From Bacteroidales bacterium GP3 (lineage in GTDB: Bacteria; Bacteroidota; Bacteroidia; Bacteroidales; Muribaculaceae), in contig DAAK01000152.1 in assembly GCA_001701075.1 (NCBI GenBank), positions 1-13,178 on the forward strand: a stretch of 13,178 nucleotides of DNA. Direction: 5' to 3'. The translations under genes and the position numbers were made by a program. Below the pieces are notes generated by a model, which saw only the letters and a program-made list of their open reading frames with translations, had not been told where the DNA came from and ran no database searches. Numbering within the stretch: the first letter of the stretch is position 1; the number at the start of each line of letters is the position of its first letter. Shown here piece by piece: positions 1 through 6,758 of the stretch.

Positions 1-12
1 CTCGTCCGACAA

Positions 13-68
13 CTGAAAACTGAAATCTGACGACTGAAAACTGAAAACTGAAATCTGAAAACTGAACA
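13..68 (+). repeat. 7-bp tandem repeat (CTGAAAA/CTGAAAT) in the rhaA leader
   Basis: Eight heptamers run in perfect register: CTGAAAA, CTGAAAT, CTGACGA, CTGAAAA twice, CTGAAAT, CTGAAAA, then a degenerate last unit. The tract ends 15 nt before the rhaA start codon. The same heptamer recurs before rhaD and pepT, always on the coding strand of the downstream gene. The preceding bases include GTCCGAC, like the 9-bp units before rhaT, so another tract may lie just outside the window. Confidence 0.9.
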
Positions 69-83
69 CAAAATACCCACATT

Positions 84-1337
84 ATGAAAGAAGAACTTAT
101 CCAGAAGGCCTACGAAGTGGCCAAAGAAAGATATGCCGCTATTGGCGTTGATACTGACAAAGTGCTTCAGCAGATGCAGGATTTCCATCTTAGCATGCAC
201 TGCTGGCAAGCTGACGACGTGACTGGTTTTGAGCCCCGCGAAGGTGGCCTTACCGGTGGCATCCAGGTTAACGGCAACTATCCTGGTCGCGCCCGCAACA
301 TTGATGAACTCCGCGACGATGTCCTCTACGCAATGAGCCTGATCCCGGGCAAGCATCGTCTCAACCTCCATGAAATTTATGGTGACTTCAAGGGTAAATT
401 TGTCGATCGTGATGAAGTGACTCCAGAATATTTCGAAAGTTGGATCGAATGGGCTAAAGCTCACGATATCAAGCTCGACTTCAACTCCACTTCTTTCTCA
501 CATTCTAAGAGTGGCGACCTTTCACTCTCTAATCCCGACAAGAGCATCCGCGACTTCTGGATCGAACATTCAAAACGTTGCCGTGCCATTTCCCAGGCTA
601 TCGGTGAGGCTCAGAATGATCCATGTATCATGAACACTTGGGTACACGACGGAAGCAAGGACATTACACTCAACCGCTCTCTCTATCGCGAGCTTCTCAA
701 AGATTCTCTCGACCAGATTTTCGAGCACCGCTACGATATGATGAAAGACTGCGTTGAGTCTAAGGTTTTCGGCATCGGTCTTGAAAGCTACACCGTGGGT
801 AGCAACGACTTCTATACAGCTTATGCCGCTCAGCGCAATATGATGATCACTCTCGACACCGGTCACTTCCACCCGACTGAGAGTGTTGCCGATAAGGTAA
901 GCGCTATGCTTCTCTTCGTTCCTGAACTGATGCTCCACGTTTCTCGTCCTATCCGCTGGGACTCCGACCATGTCACTATCATGGATGATCCTACTATGGA
1001 TCTCTTCAGCGAAATAGTTCGCGCTGGAGCTCTCAACCGCGTTCACTACGGTCTTGACTACTTCGATGCTACTCTCAACCGCATCGGTGCATATGTTATC
1101 GGTAGCCGCGCTGCTCAGAAGTGCATGCTCCGCGCTCTTCTCGAGCCTGTCACCACTCTCCGCAACTATGAACTTGAAGGTAAATACTTCCAGCGTCTCG
1201 CCCTCCTCGAAGAGTGCAAGAACCTCCCATGGAATGCCGTTTACGATATGTTCTGCCTCAAAAACAATGTTCCTGTTGGTGAAACTTACATCAAGGAAAT
1301 CGAGAAATATGAGGCTGACGTGACTTCAAAGCGCTAA
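84..1337 (+). CDS. rhaA: L-rhamnose isomerase
   Basis: Cytosolic isomerase converting L-rhamnose to L-rhamnulose, the first step of rhamnose catabolism. The 417-residue length matches the family (about 420), and the whole chain reads as RhaA: a (beta/alpha)8 metal-dependent sugar isomerase. Likely metal-binding and catalytic residues visible are Glu234 in the FGIGLES segment, Asp258 and His261 in TLDTGH, His285, Asp293 and Asp295 in the RPIRWDSDH segment, and Asp325 in GLDYFD; their assignment rests on recalled family patterns. The ATG at 84 has no Shine-Dalgarno; an A-rich leader with heptamer repeats precedes it. It is the first gene here of a rhaA-rhaT-rhaD run. In Bacteroides the rhamnulokinase gene precedes the isomerase, so rhaK probably lies just upstream, but this cannot be seen. 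Also called rhaI in Bacteroides. Confidence 0.96.
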   Translation: MKEELIQKAYEVAKERYAAIGVDTDKVLQQMQDFHLSMHCWQADDVTGFEPREGGLTGGIQVNGNYPGRARNIDELRDDVLYAMSLIPGKHRLNLHEIYGDFKGKFVDRDEVTPEYFESWIEWAKAHDIKLDFNSTSFSHSKSGDLSLSNPDKSIRDFWIEHSKRCRAISQAIGEAQNDPCIMNTWVHDGSKDITLNRSLYRELLKDSLDQIFEHRYDMMKDCVESKVFGIGLESYTVGSNDFYTAYAAQRNMMITLDTGHFHPTESVADKVSAMLLFVPELMLHVSRPIRWDSDHVTIMDDPTMDLFSEIVRAGALNRVHYGLDYFDATLNRIGAYVIGSRAAQKCMLRALLEPVTTLRNYELEGKYFQRLALLEECKNLPWNAVYDMFCLKNNVPVGETYIKEIEKYEADVTSKR

Positions 1338-1352
1338 TCATAATCAAATCAT

Positions 1353-1394
1353 ATATATCATAGGATATGAAGCTATTCATATCCTATGATATAT
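1353..1394 (+). terminator. 19-bp perfect AT-rich hairpin between rhaA and rhaT
   Basis: Positions 1353-1371 pair without mismatch with 1376-1394 around the 4-nt loop GCTA. A short T run (ATTTTTAC) follows only about 5 nt downstream rather than directly, so it could be a leaky terminator that lowers expression of rhaT and rhaD, an RNA-processing or 3'-end stabilising element, or, as DNA, a symmetric protein-binding site. No promoter of the Bacteroidetes type is seen between it and rhaT, which argues that transcripts read through. Confidence 0.5.
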
Positions 1395-1434
1395 TAACAT
1401 TTTTACACTTCACAAAAACTCAACCCTTATAATA

Positions 1435-1461
1435 TGTCTGACATGTCTGACAAGTCCGACA
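1435..1461 (+). repeat. 9-bp tandem repeat in the rhaT leader
   Basis: Three 9-bp units in register: TGTCTGACA, TGTCTGACA, AGTCCGACA. They end 21 nt before the rhaT ATG. The stretch between them and the start is A-rich and lacks a Shine-Dalgarno site. Confidence 0.85.
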
Positions 1462-1482
1462 AATTAAAACTTACAACCAAAA

Positions 1483-2514
1483 ATGATTTTTATCGGATTA
1501 CTGATCATAGCAATCGGATCTTTCTTCCAATCAAGTAGCTATGTGCCAATCAATAAAATTAAAGACTGGAGCTGGGAAAGCTACTGGTTTGTGCAGGCTA
1601 TTTTCGCTTTTCTCGTCCTTCCTTTTCTTGGGATGATGCTTGCTGTGCCTGAAAACCACTCTTTCAACGAACTCTTTGAGTCCGCTCCTCCTTTCAATAT
1701 CTGGATGACTATCCTCTTTGGAGCTCTTTGGGGCGTAGGTGGCCTCACTTTCGGTCTATCCATGCGCTACCTCGGAGTTGCACTCGGTCAGTCTATCGCT
1801 CTCGGCACATGTGCCGGACTTGGCACTATCATGGGCCCCGTGATGCTTCAGATTTTCTTCCCGGAAAATGACCCTCTGTCCCAGCTAACTTTCTCAGTAA
1901 TTATTGGCGTTATAGTGACACTTGCCGGTATCAATATTATTGGTATTGCCGGAGCTATGAAAGCTAATGCTCTCACTGAAGATGAGACAAAGTCTTCTGT
2001 CAAAGACTTTAACTTCCCCAAAGGAATTCTCATCGCTCTTCTCTGTGGCTTCATGAGCGGTTGCTTCAACATCGGTCTTGCATTCGGTGCCGACATCAAT
2101 TTCGGTGCTCTCACCCCTGATGCTTATAAGACTCTTCCCGCTACTTTCCTCGTCACTTTTGGTGGTTTTATCACTAACGCTACCTACTGCTTCTACCAAA
2201 ACTCAAAAAACCACACTTGGAGCGACTACACCAAAGGAAAGGTGCTTCTCAACAATCTTGTTTTCTGTATTCTTGCTGGAGCACTTTGGTATAGCCAGTT
2301 CTTCGGACTCTCCATCGGCAAGGGCTATCTCGCAGAATCCCCTACTCTCATGACTCTTTCATTCTGTATCCTTATGGCTCTCAATGTCATTTTCTCAAAT
2401 GTCTGGGGCATTATCCTTAAAGAATGGAAAGGTTGTCCTCCTCGCACCATCGCCGTGCTCATTCTTGGCATTGTGGTTCTCGTCATCTCTTGCTTCCTCC
2501 CTCAAGTAATCTAA
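1483..2514 (+). CDS. rhaT: L-rhamnose/H+ symporter
   Basis: Inner-membrane permease that imports L-rhamnose with protons. It has 343 residues, essentially the length of E. coli RhaT (344), with about ten hydrophobic helices spread along the chain, the first at residues 2-20 and the last near 322-340. Recognisable RhaT-family stretches include SSSYVPINKIKDWSWESYW near the N-terminus and the glycine-rich GALWGVGGLTFGLSMRYLG segment in the third to fourth helices. It sits between rhaA and rhaD, as expected for the transporter of a rhamnose operon (called rhaP in Bacteroides). The ATG at 1483 follows an A-rich leader. No promoter is visible in the spacer, so it is probably cotranscribed with rhaA through the hairpin. 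Confidence 0.95.
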   Translation: MIFIGLLIIAIGSFFQSSSYVPINKIKDWSWESYWFVQAIFAFLVLPFLGMMLAVPENHSFNELFESAPPFNIWMTILFGALWGVGGLTFGLSMRYLGVALGQSIALGTCAGLGTIMGPVMLQIFFPENDPLSQLTFSVIIGVIVTLAGINIIGIAGAMKANALTEDETKSSVKDFNFPKGILIALLCGFMSGCFNIGLAFGADINFGALTPDAYKTLPATFLVTFGGFITNATYCFYQNSKNHTWSDYTKGKVLLNNLVFCILAGALWYSQFFGLSIGKGYLAESPTLMTLSFCILMALNVIFSNVWGIILKEWKGCPPRTIAVLILGIVVLVISCFLPQVI

Positions 2515-2540
2515 ATCCCCAATTTAGTCTATCCCAAAAT

Positions 2541-2576
2541 GTCCTTAAAGTCCTTAAAGACCTTAAAGACCTTAAC
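2541..2576 (+). repeat. 9-bp tandem repeat between rhaT and rhaD
   Basis: Four 9-bp units in register: GTCCTTAAA twice, GACCTTAAA, GACCTTAAC. Only 5 nt separate it from a second, different tandem tract with a 7-bp unit, so this spacer holds two unrelated repeat families side by side. Confidence 0.88.
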
Positions 2577-2581
2577 CCCAA

Positions 2582-2630
2582 CTGACAATTGAAATCTGAA
2601 AACTGAAAACTGAAATCTGAAAACTGAAAA
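2582..2630 (+). repeat. 7-bp tandem repeat (CTGAAAA/CTGAAAT) in the rhaD leader
   Basis: Seven heptamers in register, beginning with the degenerate CTGACAA and TTGAAAT, then CTGAAAA twice, CTGAAAT, CTGAAAA twice. The tract ends 5 nt before the rhaD ATG, so it occupies the ribosome-binding region itself. It is the same unit as at 13-68 and 9685-9705. Confidence 0.92.
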
Positions 2631-2635
2631 CAAAT

Positions 2636-3448
2636 ATGTCATCAATATTAGATAATAATCCAGGCCTCGCTCATCAGGTCGATCAGGTGGCTGAAGCTGC
2701 CGGCTACCTGTGGCAAAAAGGCTGGGCTGAACGCAATGGCGGCAATATCACCGTAAATGTGACAGAACACATCACAGATGAAATTAAAGCGATGCCGGCT
2801 ATCGCAGGTCCTTTCCCAATCGGATTTAATCTTCCTCACCTCAAAGGATGCTGGTTCTACTGCAAGGGTACTCAGATGCGTATGCGCGACCTCGCTCGCT
2901 GGCCTATGGACAATGGGTCTATCATCCGCATTTGCGACGACTGCGAAAGCTATGAAATCGTAGCTGACAAACCGGTTAAACCGACCTCTGAGCTTCCTTC
3001 CCATCTCGCTGTGCACAACTATCTGATCGGAAAGGGGTCCAACTATAAGGCAAGCCTCCATACTCATCCTATTGAGCTCGTGGCTATGACTCACAATCCC
3101 GAATATCTTAAGAAGGACGTTCTCACAAAGATACTTTGGTCTATGATTCCTGAGACCAAGGCCTTCGCTCCGCGAGGACTCGGCATCGTTCCTTATATGC
3201 TCCCGTCTTCAAATGCGCTTGCAGAAGCCACTATCAAGGCTATTGATGATGACTACGATGTTGTGATGTGGGAAAAGCACGGAGTATTCGCTGTTGATAC
3301 CGACATCATGTCAGCTTTCGACCAGATCGACGTGCTCAACAAGAGTGCCAACATTTTCATGTGCGCTTGCAATATGGGATTCGAGCCTGAAGGGATGTCT
3401 GATGCCCAGATGACCGAAATCTCCACCGTCTTCAACCTTCCCAAATAA
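2636..3448 (+). CDS. rhaD: L-rhamnulose-1-phosphate aldolase
   Basis: Class II zinc aldolase that splits L-rhamnulose 1-phosphate into dihydroxyacetone phosphate and L-lactaldehyde, completing rhamnose catabolism in the cytosol. The 270 residues compare with 274 in E. coli RhaD. Key residues are visible: catalytic Glu119 in TSELPSHL, zinc ligands His142 and His144 in SLHTHP, and His215 in WEKHGVF; their spacing matches E117/H141/H143/H212 of the E. coli enzyme. The N-terminal part (AERNGGNITV, residues 31-40) is the substrate phosphate-binding segment of class II aldolases. The ATG lies 5 nt after a heptamer repeat and has no Shine-Dalgarno. A strong terminator follows, marking the end of the rhamnose run. 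Called rhaO in some Bacteroides work. Confidence 0.95.
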   Translation: MSSILDNNPGLAHQVDQVAEAAGYLWQKGWAERNGGNITVNVTEHITDEIKAMPAIAGPFPIGFNLPHLKGCWFYCKGTQMRMRDLARWPMDNGSIIRICDDCESYEIVADKPVKPTSELPSHLAVHNYLIGKGSNYKASLHTHPIELVAMTHNPEYLKKDVLTKILWSMIPETKAFAPRGLGIVPYMLPSSNALAEATIKAIDDDYDVVMWEKHGVFAVDTDIMSAFDQIDVLNKSANIFMCACNMGFEPEGMSDAQMTEISTVFNLPK

Positions 3449-3471
3449 TATTTGATAAAGACTTTTATCTC

Positions 3472-3502
3472 GCCGGAAGCCCATCAGCTTCCGGCTTTTA
3501 TT
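3472..3502 (+). terminator. Intrinsic terminator after rhaD
   Basis: A 9-bp perfect GC-rich stem, GCCGGAAGC (3472-3480) with GCTTCCGGC (3487-3495), closes a 6-nt loop and is followed directly by TTTTATT. It lies 23 nt after the rhaD stop and separates the rhamnose genes from the next transcription unit. Confidence 0.92.
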
Positions 3503-3514
3503 GTCCCTTCACCC

Positions 3515-3562
3515 CATAACCACATAACCCCATAACCCCATAACCCCATAACCCCATAACCC
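3515..3562 (+). repeat. 8-bp tandem repeat CATAACCC
   Basis: Six 8-bp units in register (CATAACCA once, then CATAACCC five times) between the rhaD terminator and the inverted repeat that precedes the next promoter. Unlike the other tracts it lies upstream of a promoter and so is probably not in the leader of the downstream mRNA. It resembles a telomere repeat only superficially. Confidence 0.92.
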
Positions 3563-3587
3563 TCAACTTTCGCTCTGCGAAAGTTGA
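3563..3587. promoter_or_regulatory. Perfect inverted repeat upstream of the DUF1460-like gene promoter
   Basis: TCAACTTTCG (3563-3572) and CGAAAGTTGA (3578-3587) are perfect 10-bp complements around the 5-nt centre CTCTG. It begins right after the CATAACCC tract and ends 5 nt before the -33 element. There is no T run on either side, so a terminator is unlikely. It could be an operator or activator site, or part of a dispersed palindromic repeat. Confidence 0.55.
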
Positions 3588-3592
3588 ATCCA

Positions 3593-3624
3593 TTTGTCCA
3601 TTCCAACTTTTTTTCCTAATTTTG
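3593..3624 (+). promoter_or_regulatory. Bacteroidetes-type promoter for the DUF1460-like gene and HAD gene
   Basis: A -33 element TTTG (3593-3596) and a -7 element TAATTTTG (3617-3624) are separated by 20 nt, a full match to the Bacteroidetes primary sigma consensus (TTTG, TAnnTTTG). Transcription should start around 3629-3632, giving a leader of about 20 nt before the ATG at 3652. This rules out the TTG at 3622 as a start codon, since it is within the -7 element. Confidence 0.85.
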
Positions 3625-3651
3625 TATCTACAAAAACAAATAGCGACAATT

Positions 3652-4533
3652 ATGAAACTTTTTAGGTTTTTCATTTCCATATTAATTGTATTCATCCTTT
3701 CTGTCAGCACTGAGGCTTACGACAGCGTAGCTTTTCATTGCGACCAAGATACGACCATCATCAATAGTCTTCTCAATACTCCCGAACTTAAGGATATGTC
3801 GCCAGAAAGTAGAGTGACATTCTTCGCGCGTAATTTTGTTGGAGCGGAATCTGCAATGAAGTCTCAGATCCTTGAGGCTGACACAATGGTTTTCACCGTA
3901 GATGTGCATACATTTACTCCTCTAAGCCTTATTTCCACATGCATAGCACTCGCACAAGCATACGAAACATCCTCTGCCCCCAACTGGCGCGATTTTGCTG
4001 ACAAGTATGAGAAAATAATGTTTAAGCGCGGCGAAGCTACCGACTTTGTTTCAAGATTTCTTTATCCTTCCGATTGGATTGCCGACAATATTTTCCGAGG
4101 TAATGTCACTGATGTGACATTCAATCTTGATGGCTTAGCTGCAAGAAAAAAGGAAAGATCACTCGACTATATTTCACATCACAAGGATGCTTTTAAGGCT
4201 TTCGACAATCCCATAAACTATGATCGCATAAAGATGCTTGAAATGGGATTCAGAAATCATCAGATTCCCTATATTTCTAATGGAGACCTGATGAATCCAA
4301 AACGCTATAAGTCGCAGGCTAAAGACGGCGACATGTTCTTTCTCCTGACCCCTGACTTCAATCTTGACAGCCGAGAAATGGGTATCCTTACTTTTGATGG
4401 GGATAATCTGCTCATTATCCAACTTTCTCCATCTAAAGATAATGTGACATTAGAGGAACTCCCCTTCGAACACTACATCAAGCGCAACGTCAAGCGCATC
4501 CAAGGAGCCCGAATCATCCGCATCGCCAAATGA
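3652..4533 (+). CDS. Exported DUF1460-like (NlpC/P60-fold amidase-like) protein, probably catalytically dead
   Basis: A 293-residue protein with a signal peptide (hydrophobic residues 6-18, likely cleavage after TEA at 22), so periplasmic or outer-membrane facing. Homology to DUF1460 (PF07313, cell-wall amidase-like cysteine hydrolases) shows in SRFLYPSDWIADNIFRG (134-150), SHHKDAF (175-181), QIPYIS (204-209), a KDGDMFF segment (225-231) and the end GARIIRI. The catalytic positions are changed: where the family has DCTTFVE there is TPLSLIS (89-95, Cys to Pro90); LDxSHxG reads LDSREMG (His to Glu242); the HASS segment reads QLSP (His to Gln257). A pseudoenzyme, perhaps a peptidoglycan-binding or regulatory protein, is the best reading. 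Start is the ATG at 3652, downstream of the promoter. Its stop overlaps the next start by ATGA. Confidence 0.75.
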   Translation: MKLFRFFISILIVFILSVSTEAYDSVAFHCDQDTTIINSLLNTPELKDMSPESRVTFFARNFVGAESAMKSQILEADTMVFTVDVHTFTPLSLISTCIALAQAYETSSAPNWRDFADKYEKIMFKRGEATDFVSRFLYPSDWIADNIFRGNVTDVTFNLDGLAARKKERSLDYISHHKDAFKAFDNPINYDRIKMLEMGFRNHQIPYISNGDLMNPKRYKSQAKDGDMFFLLTPDFNLDSREMGILTFDGDNLLIIQLSPSKDNVTLEELPFEHYIKRNVKRIQGARIIRIAK

Positions 4534-5171
4534 CAAAAGTTGTAGCATTTGACCTTGACGACACCCTTGTGCCGGAGGCTCTCTTCATCAAGAGTGGCGT
4601 CCGATACATTGCATCCTACCTACATGCCCTATACCCGGAACTTCCATACCAACGTATTGTCGGCTGTATGGATGCAGCCCTAATGAGTCATTCTAACCAT
4701 TATTCTGCTCTCGAATCCCTGTTAGATGAATTTGGCCTTCGCGATTCTATAAATATGAAAGAAATAGTGGCTGAATTCAGATCTCACAAGCCGGATTCTT
4801 CCATCTATCATCTTCCCCCATCCATGATTGATGTGTTGGAAAATCTGAAAAAGCAGGATGTCAATCTTGCTCTTATCACAGATGGCCGCAGCATCACCCA
4901 ACGCAATAAAATTGAAGCGGCACGTCTTTATTCATATTTTGATGATTCCGATATTCTTATTTCCGAGGAGACAGGGCATGACAAATTCGACCCCGACAAT
5001 TTTCTCCATATTATGAAGAAATATTCCGGAGCCGATGAATTTCATTATGTTGGTGATAATCCTCCCAAGGATTTCCTGCATCCTTCAAGATTAGGATGGC
5101 AGACACATCTTGTGCCCAGTTTCCCCCTTGCCGTTCATCCAAGAGATCACATTCAAGGAATACCAAGATAG
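4530..5171 (+). CDS. HAD-superfamily hydrolase
   Basis: A 213-residue cytosolic haloacid-dehalogenase-type phosphatase with all four motifs: motif I FDLDDT with nucleophile Asp8 and Asp10, motif II ITDG with Thr117, motif III Lys152 in HDKFDPDNF, and motif IV GDNPPKD with Asp176 and Asp181. A mainly helical cap fills residues 15-100. The family resembles YjjG-type and other small phosphatases of phosphorylated sugars or nucleotides; the substrate cannot be read from sequence. The ATG is in an ATGA overlap with the preceding gene, implying translational coupling. Its 3' end overlaps the convergent queE gene by 19 bp (5153-5171), and no terminator is visible between them. Confidence 0.85.
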   Translation: MTKVVAFDLDDTLVPEALFIKSGVRYIASYLHALYPELPYQRIVGCMDAALMSHSNHYSALESLLDEFGLRDSINMKEIVAEFRSHKPDSSIYHLPPSMIDVLENLKKQDVNLALITDGRSITQRNKIEAARLYSYFDDSDILISEETGHDKFDPDNFLHIMKKYSGADEFHYVGDNPPKDFLHPSRLGWQTHLVPSFPLAVHPRDHIQGIPR

Positions 5172-5755
5172 CGATGTATCTGCAGGCTCAGTGTCCAGCG
5201 TGGGTCCTGAAGCACCCTGCGCACCGTACGCATAGTGTTTGATTCCCTTGTCTTTTTGTCTGCAACATAACAAGGCTGTAGATACATTAGTGTCTTCTCT
5301 CCTTTACATGGTAAGTCGAAATAAGAATCCAGATCCTGCCCCACATCGACCACCTTTATTTCGTCTGCCCTTTCCACTTTTATTTCGGGCTGACCTATCA
5401 TATCTTCAATTCCCGTCTTGGGAGATACCGTCACCCAGTCTATCCCTTCCGGAAGTTTGTTTGTGCCATTAGTTTCGATTGCCACTTTCTTTCCTGTGGC
5501 CTGATGCAACAGTCGAATGAAATCAGCATCTATATAAAGCGATGGCTCGCCTCCTGTCAGCACTACCCAATCAGCTTTGTAAAGATTTACTGCATGGATA
5601 ATATCAGTGTCTGTCATTGCAACCCCTTCATTATGACGGGTGTCGCAGAATGGACATTGCAAGTTGCAACCTGAAAACCTGATAAATACACTTGGGTAGC
5701 CTGTGTGATGCCCCTCCCCTTGTAGGGAATAGAATATCTCATTGATTTTTTTCAT
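5153..5755 (-). CDS. queE: 7-carboxy-7-deazaguanine synthase
   Basis: Radical SAM enzyme that turns 6-carboxy-5,6,7,8-tetrahydropterin into 7-carboxy-7-deazaguanine in queuosine biosynthesis. The chain from the chosen start is 200 residues. It opens with the typical INEIFYSLQGEG substrate segment, then the cluster motif CNLQCPFC (Cys30, Cys34, Cys37, CX3CX2C), the SAM-binding TGGEP (67-71), ETNGT (94-98) and the usual end WTLSLQIHRYL. The ATG at 5755-5753 (MKKINEIF) is preferred over an in-frame ATG at 5782 that would lie within queD, because it sits 1 nt after the queD stop and 6 nt after an AGGAGG. It is the last gene of the minus-strand operon. Confidence 0.95.
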   Translation of the reverse strand: MKKINEIFYSLQGEGHHTGYPSVFIRFSGCNLQCPFCDTRHNEGVAMTDTDIIHAVNLYKADWVVLTGGEPSLYIDADFIRLLHQATGKKVAIETNGTNKLPEGIDWVTVSPKTGIEDMIGQPEIKVERADEIKVVDVGQDLDSYFDLPCKGEKTLMYLQPCYVADKKTRESNTMRTVRRVLQDPRWTLSLQIHRYLGIP

Positions 5756-5756
5756 T

Positions 5757-6089
5757 TCAATCCTCCTCGTAGGCTGCAACATTCCCTTCTGATTCCTGCA
5801 CTTCGCATCTATAGCACTCTGGTATGGAGTCTACTATCCATCTTGCTATATTCTCTGCAGTTGGGTTGAATGGCAACACATCATTGAGAATGGCATGATC
5901 AAGTTTTCCTGAAATGAGTTCCTTAATCTTGGTGAAATCCACCACCATCCCAGCCTCATTAAGCTCCTTGGCCCTACATTCCACTGTAATCACCCAATTA
6001 TGTCCATGCAGACACTGGCATTTGCTCTCATAAGGGAGCTTCAGCCTATGTGCCGCCGATATCTCAAGTCTCTTCCTAACGTAATACAT
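5757..6089 (-). CDS. queD: 6-carboxy-5,6,7,8-tetrahydropterin synthase
   Basis: Converts 7,8-dihydroneopterin triphosphate, made from GTP by FolE (not in the window), to 6-carboxytetrahydropterin. At 110 residues it has the usual short PTPS-like length. Zinc ligands are His14 (SAAHRL), His28 and His30 (LHGH); the catalytic cysteine is Cys24 of the CxxxHGH motif; Asp64-His65 in KLDHAIL and a Glu near 99-101 complete the active site. The start follows a 7-bp repeat tract in the 32-nt spacer after queC. The codons of its last residues provide the AGGAGG used by queE. Confidence 0.95.
   Translation of the reverse strand: MYYVRKRLEISAAHRLKLPYESKCQCLHGHNWVITVECRAKELNEAGMVVDFTKIKELISGKLDHAILNDVLPFNPTAENIARWIVDSIPECYRCEVQESEGNVAAYEED
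5762..5767 (-). promoter_or_regulatory. Shine-Dalgarno AGGAGG for queE
   Basis: On the minus strand AGGAGG lies 6 nt before the queE ATG and inside the terminal Glu-Glu codons of queD. It fixes the queE start at 5755. A full Shine-Dalgarno is rare in this phylum and is the only one noticed here, so its use may be partly fortuitous. Confidence 0.6.
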
Positions 6090-6099
6090 TATCTTTACC

Positions 6100-6127
6100 C
6101 TTGACTCTTAACTCTTAACTCTTAAAG
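6100..6127 (-). repeat. 7-bp tandem repeat between queC and queD
   Basis: On the plus strand the units are CTTGACT, CTTAACT, CTTAACT and CTTAAAG in register; on the coding strand this reads AGTTAAG/AGTCAAG. The first coding-strand unit contains the queC stop codon (TAA, 6124-6122), and the tract ends 10 nt before the queD ATG. A related unit lies before the permease gene at 8443-8470. Confidence 0.85.
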
Positions 6128-6757
6128 TTCGATTCCCGCATCCCTCAATGCCTCCATCCTCTCCACACAAGTCCCGCATTTGCCACAATGCTTCTCCCCG
6201 CCCTTATAGCAGGAATAGGTGAGATTATAGTCTACTCCTATTTTCTTCCCTATGCGAGCGATATCACTCTTTGTGATATTGGTGTAAGGTGCATCAATCG
6301 TGATGCCATCATATGTGCCTTGCTTTATTGCTTCACTCATTGAATCCACAAATCCGGGACGGCAATCCGGGTAGATGGCATGGTCGCCTCCATGATTGGC
6401 AAGCATAACCTTCTTCAGACCGCGGCTTTCTGCCAACCCGGCTGCTATTGAAAGCATAATGCCATTGCGGAAAGGCACTACTGTCGATTTCATGTTTTCA
6501 TCTGCATAGTGTCCTTCCGGAATCTCTTCCCCACCGATGAGAAGCGACGACTTGAAATATTTCCCCATGAATTCCAAAGGAATCACTATGTGCTCTATGC
6601 CGAGAATCTCGCAGTTTTTTCTTGCACATTCTATCTCCCTTGCATTATGTCGCGAACCATAGTCGAAAGTGACTGCAAGAGCTATCTGATCTTTACGCTC
6701 ATGCATAAGTGTGGTGGAATCCATCCCACCACTGAGTACTATTACACTATCTTTCAT
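6122..6757 (-). CDS. queC: 7-cyano-7-deazaguanine (preQ0) synthase
   Basis: ATP-dependent enzyme that converts 7-carboxy-7-deazaguanine to preQ0 with ammonia. The 211 residues carry the PP-loop SGGMDS (9-14) near the N-terminus, the conserved FDYGSRH (31-37), the VPFRN segment (94-98) and a C-terminal zinc site of Cys183, Cys191, Cys194 and Cys197 in the CxGGxxHCGKCGTC pattern. The ATG at 6757 is chosen because MKDSVIVLSGG is the family's normal N-terminus and because it begins 1 nt after the queF stop; an in-frame ATG at 6829 would extend into queF. Length is near that of B. subtilis QueC (219). Confidence 0.95.
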   Translation of the reverse strand: MKDSVIVLSGGMDSTTLMHERKDQIALAVTFDYGSRHNAREIECARKNCEILGIEHIVIPLEFMGKYFKSSLLIGGEEIPEGHYADENMKSTVVPFRNGIMLSIAAGLAESRGLKKVMLANHGGDHAIYPDCRPGFVDSMSEAIKQGTYDGITIDAPYTNITKSDIARIGKKIGVDYNLTYSCYKGGEKHCGKCGTCVERMEALRDAGIEL

Positions 6758-6758
6758 A

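Noticed and set aside
2511..2527. Hairpin CTAAAT/ATTTAG at the rhaT stop as a terminator
   Set aside because: Only six mostly A-T pairs and no T run follow; rhaD is expected in the same operon.
3515..3562. Possible CRISPR or telomere-like array
   Set aside because: The units are 8 bp and directly tandem with no spacers, and no cas genes are nearby.
3622..3651. Longer N-terminus of the DUF1460-like protein from a TTG at 3622
   Set aside because: The TTG is inside the -7 promoter element and would lie upstream of the transcription start; the extension would also spoil the signal peptide.
3498..3710. Small minus-strand open frame with a WGYGVMG-type repeat protein
   Set aside because: Its repeats are just the translation of the CATAACCC DNA array, and it runs across the terminator, inverted repeat and promoter.
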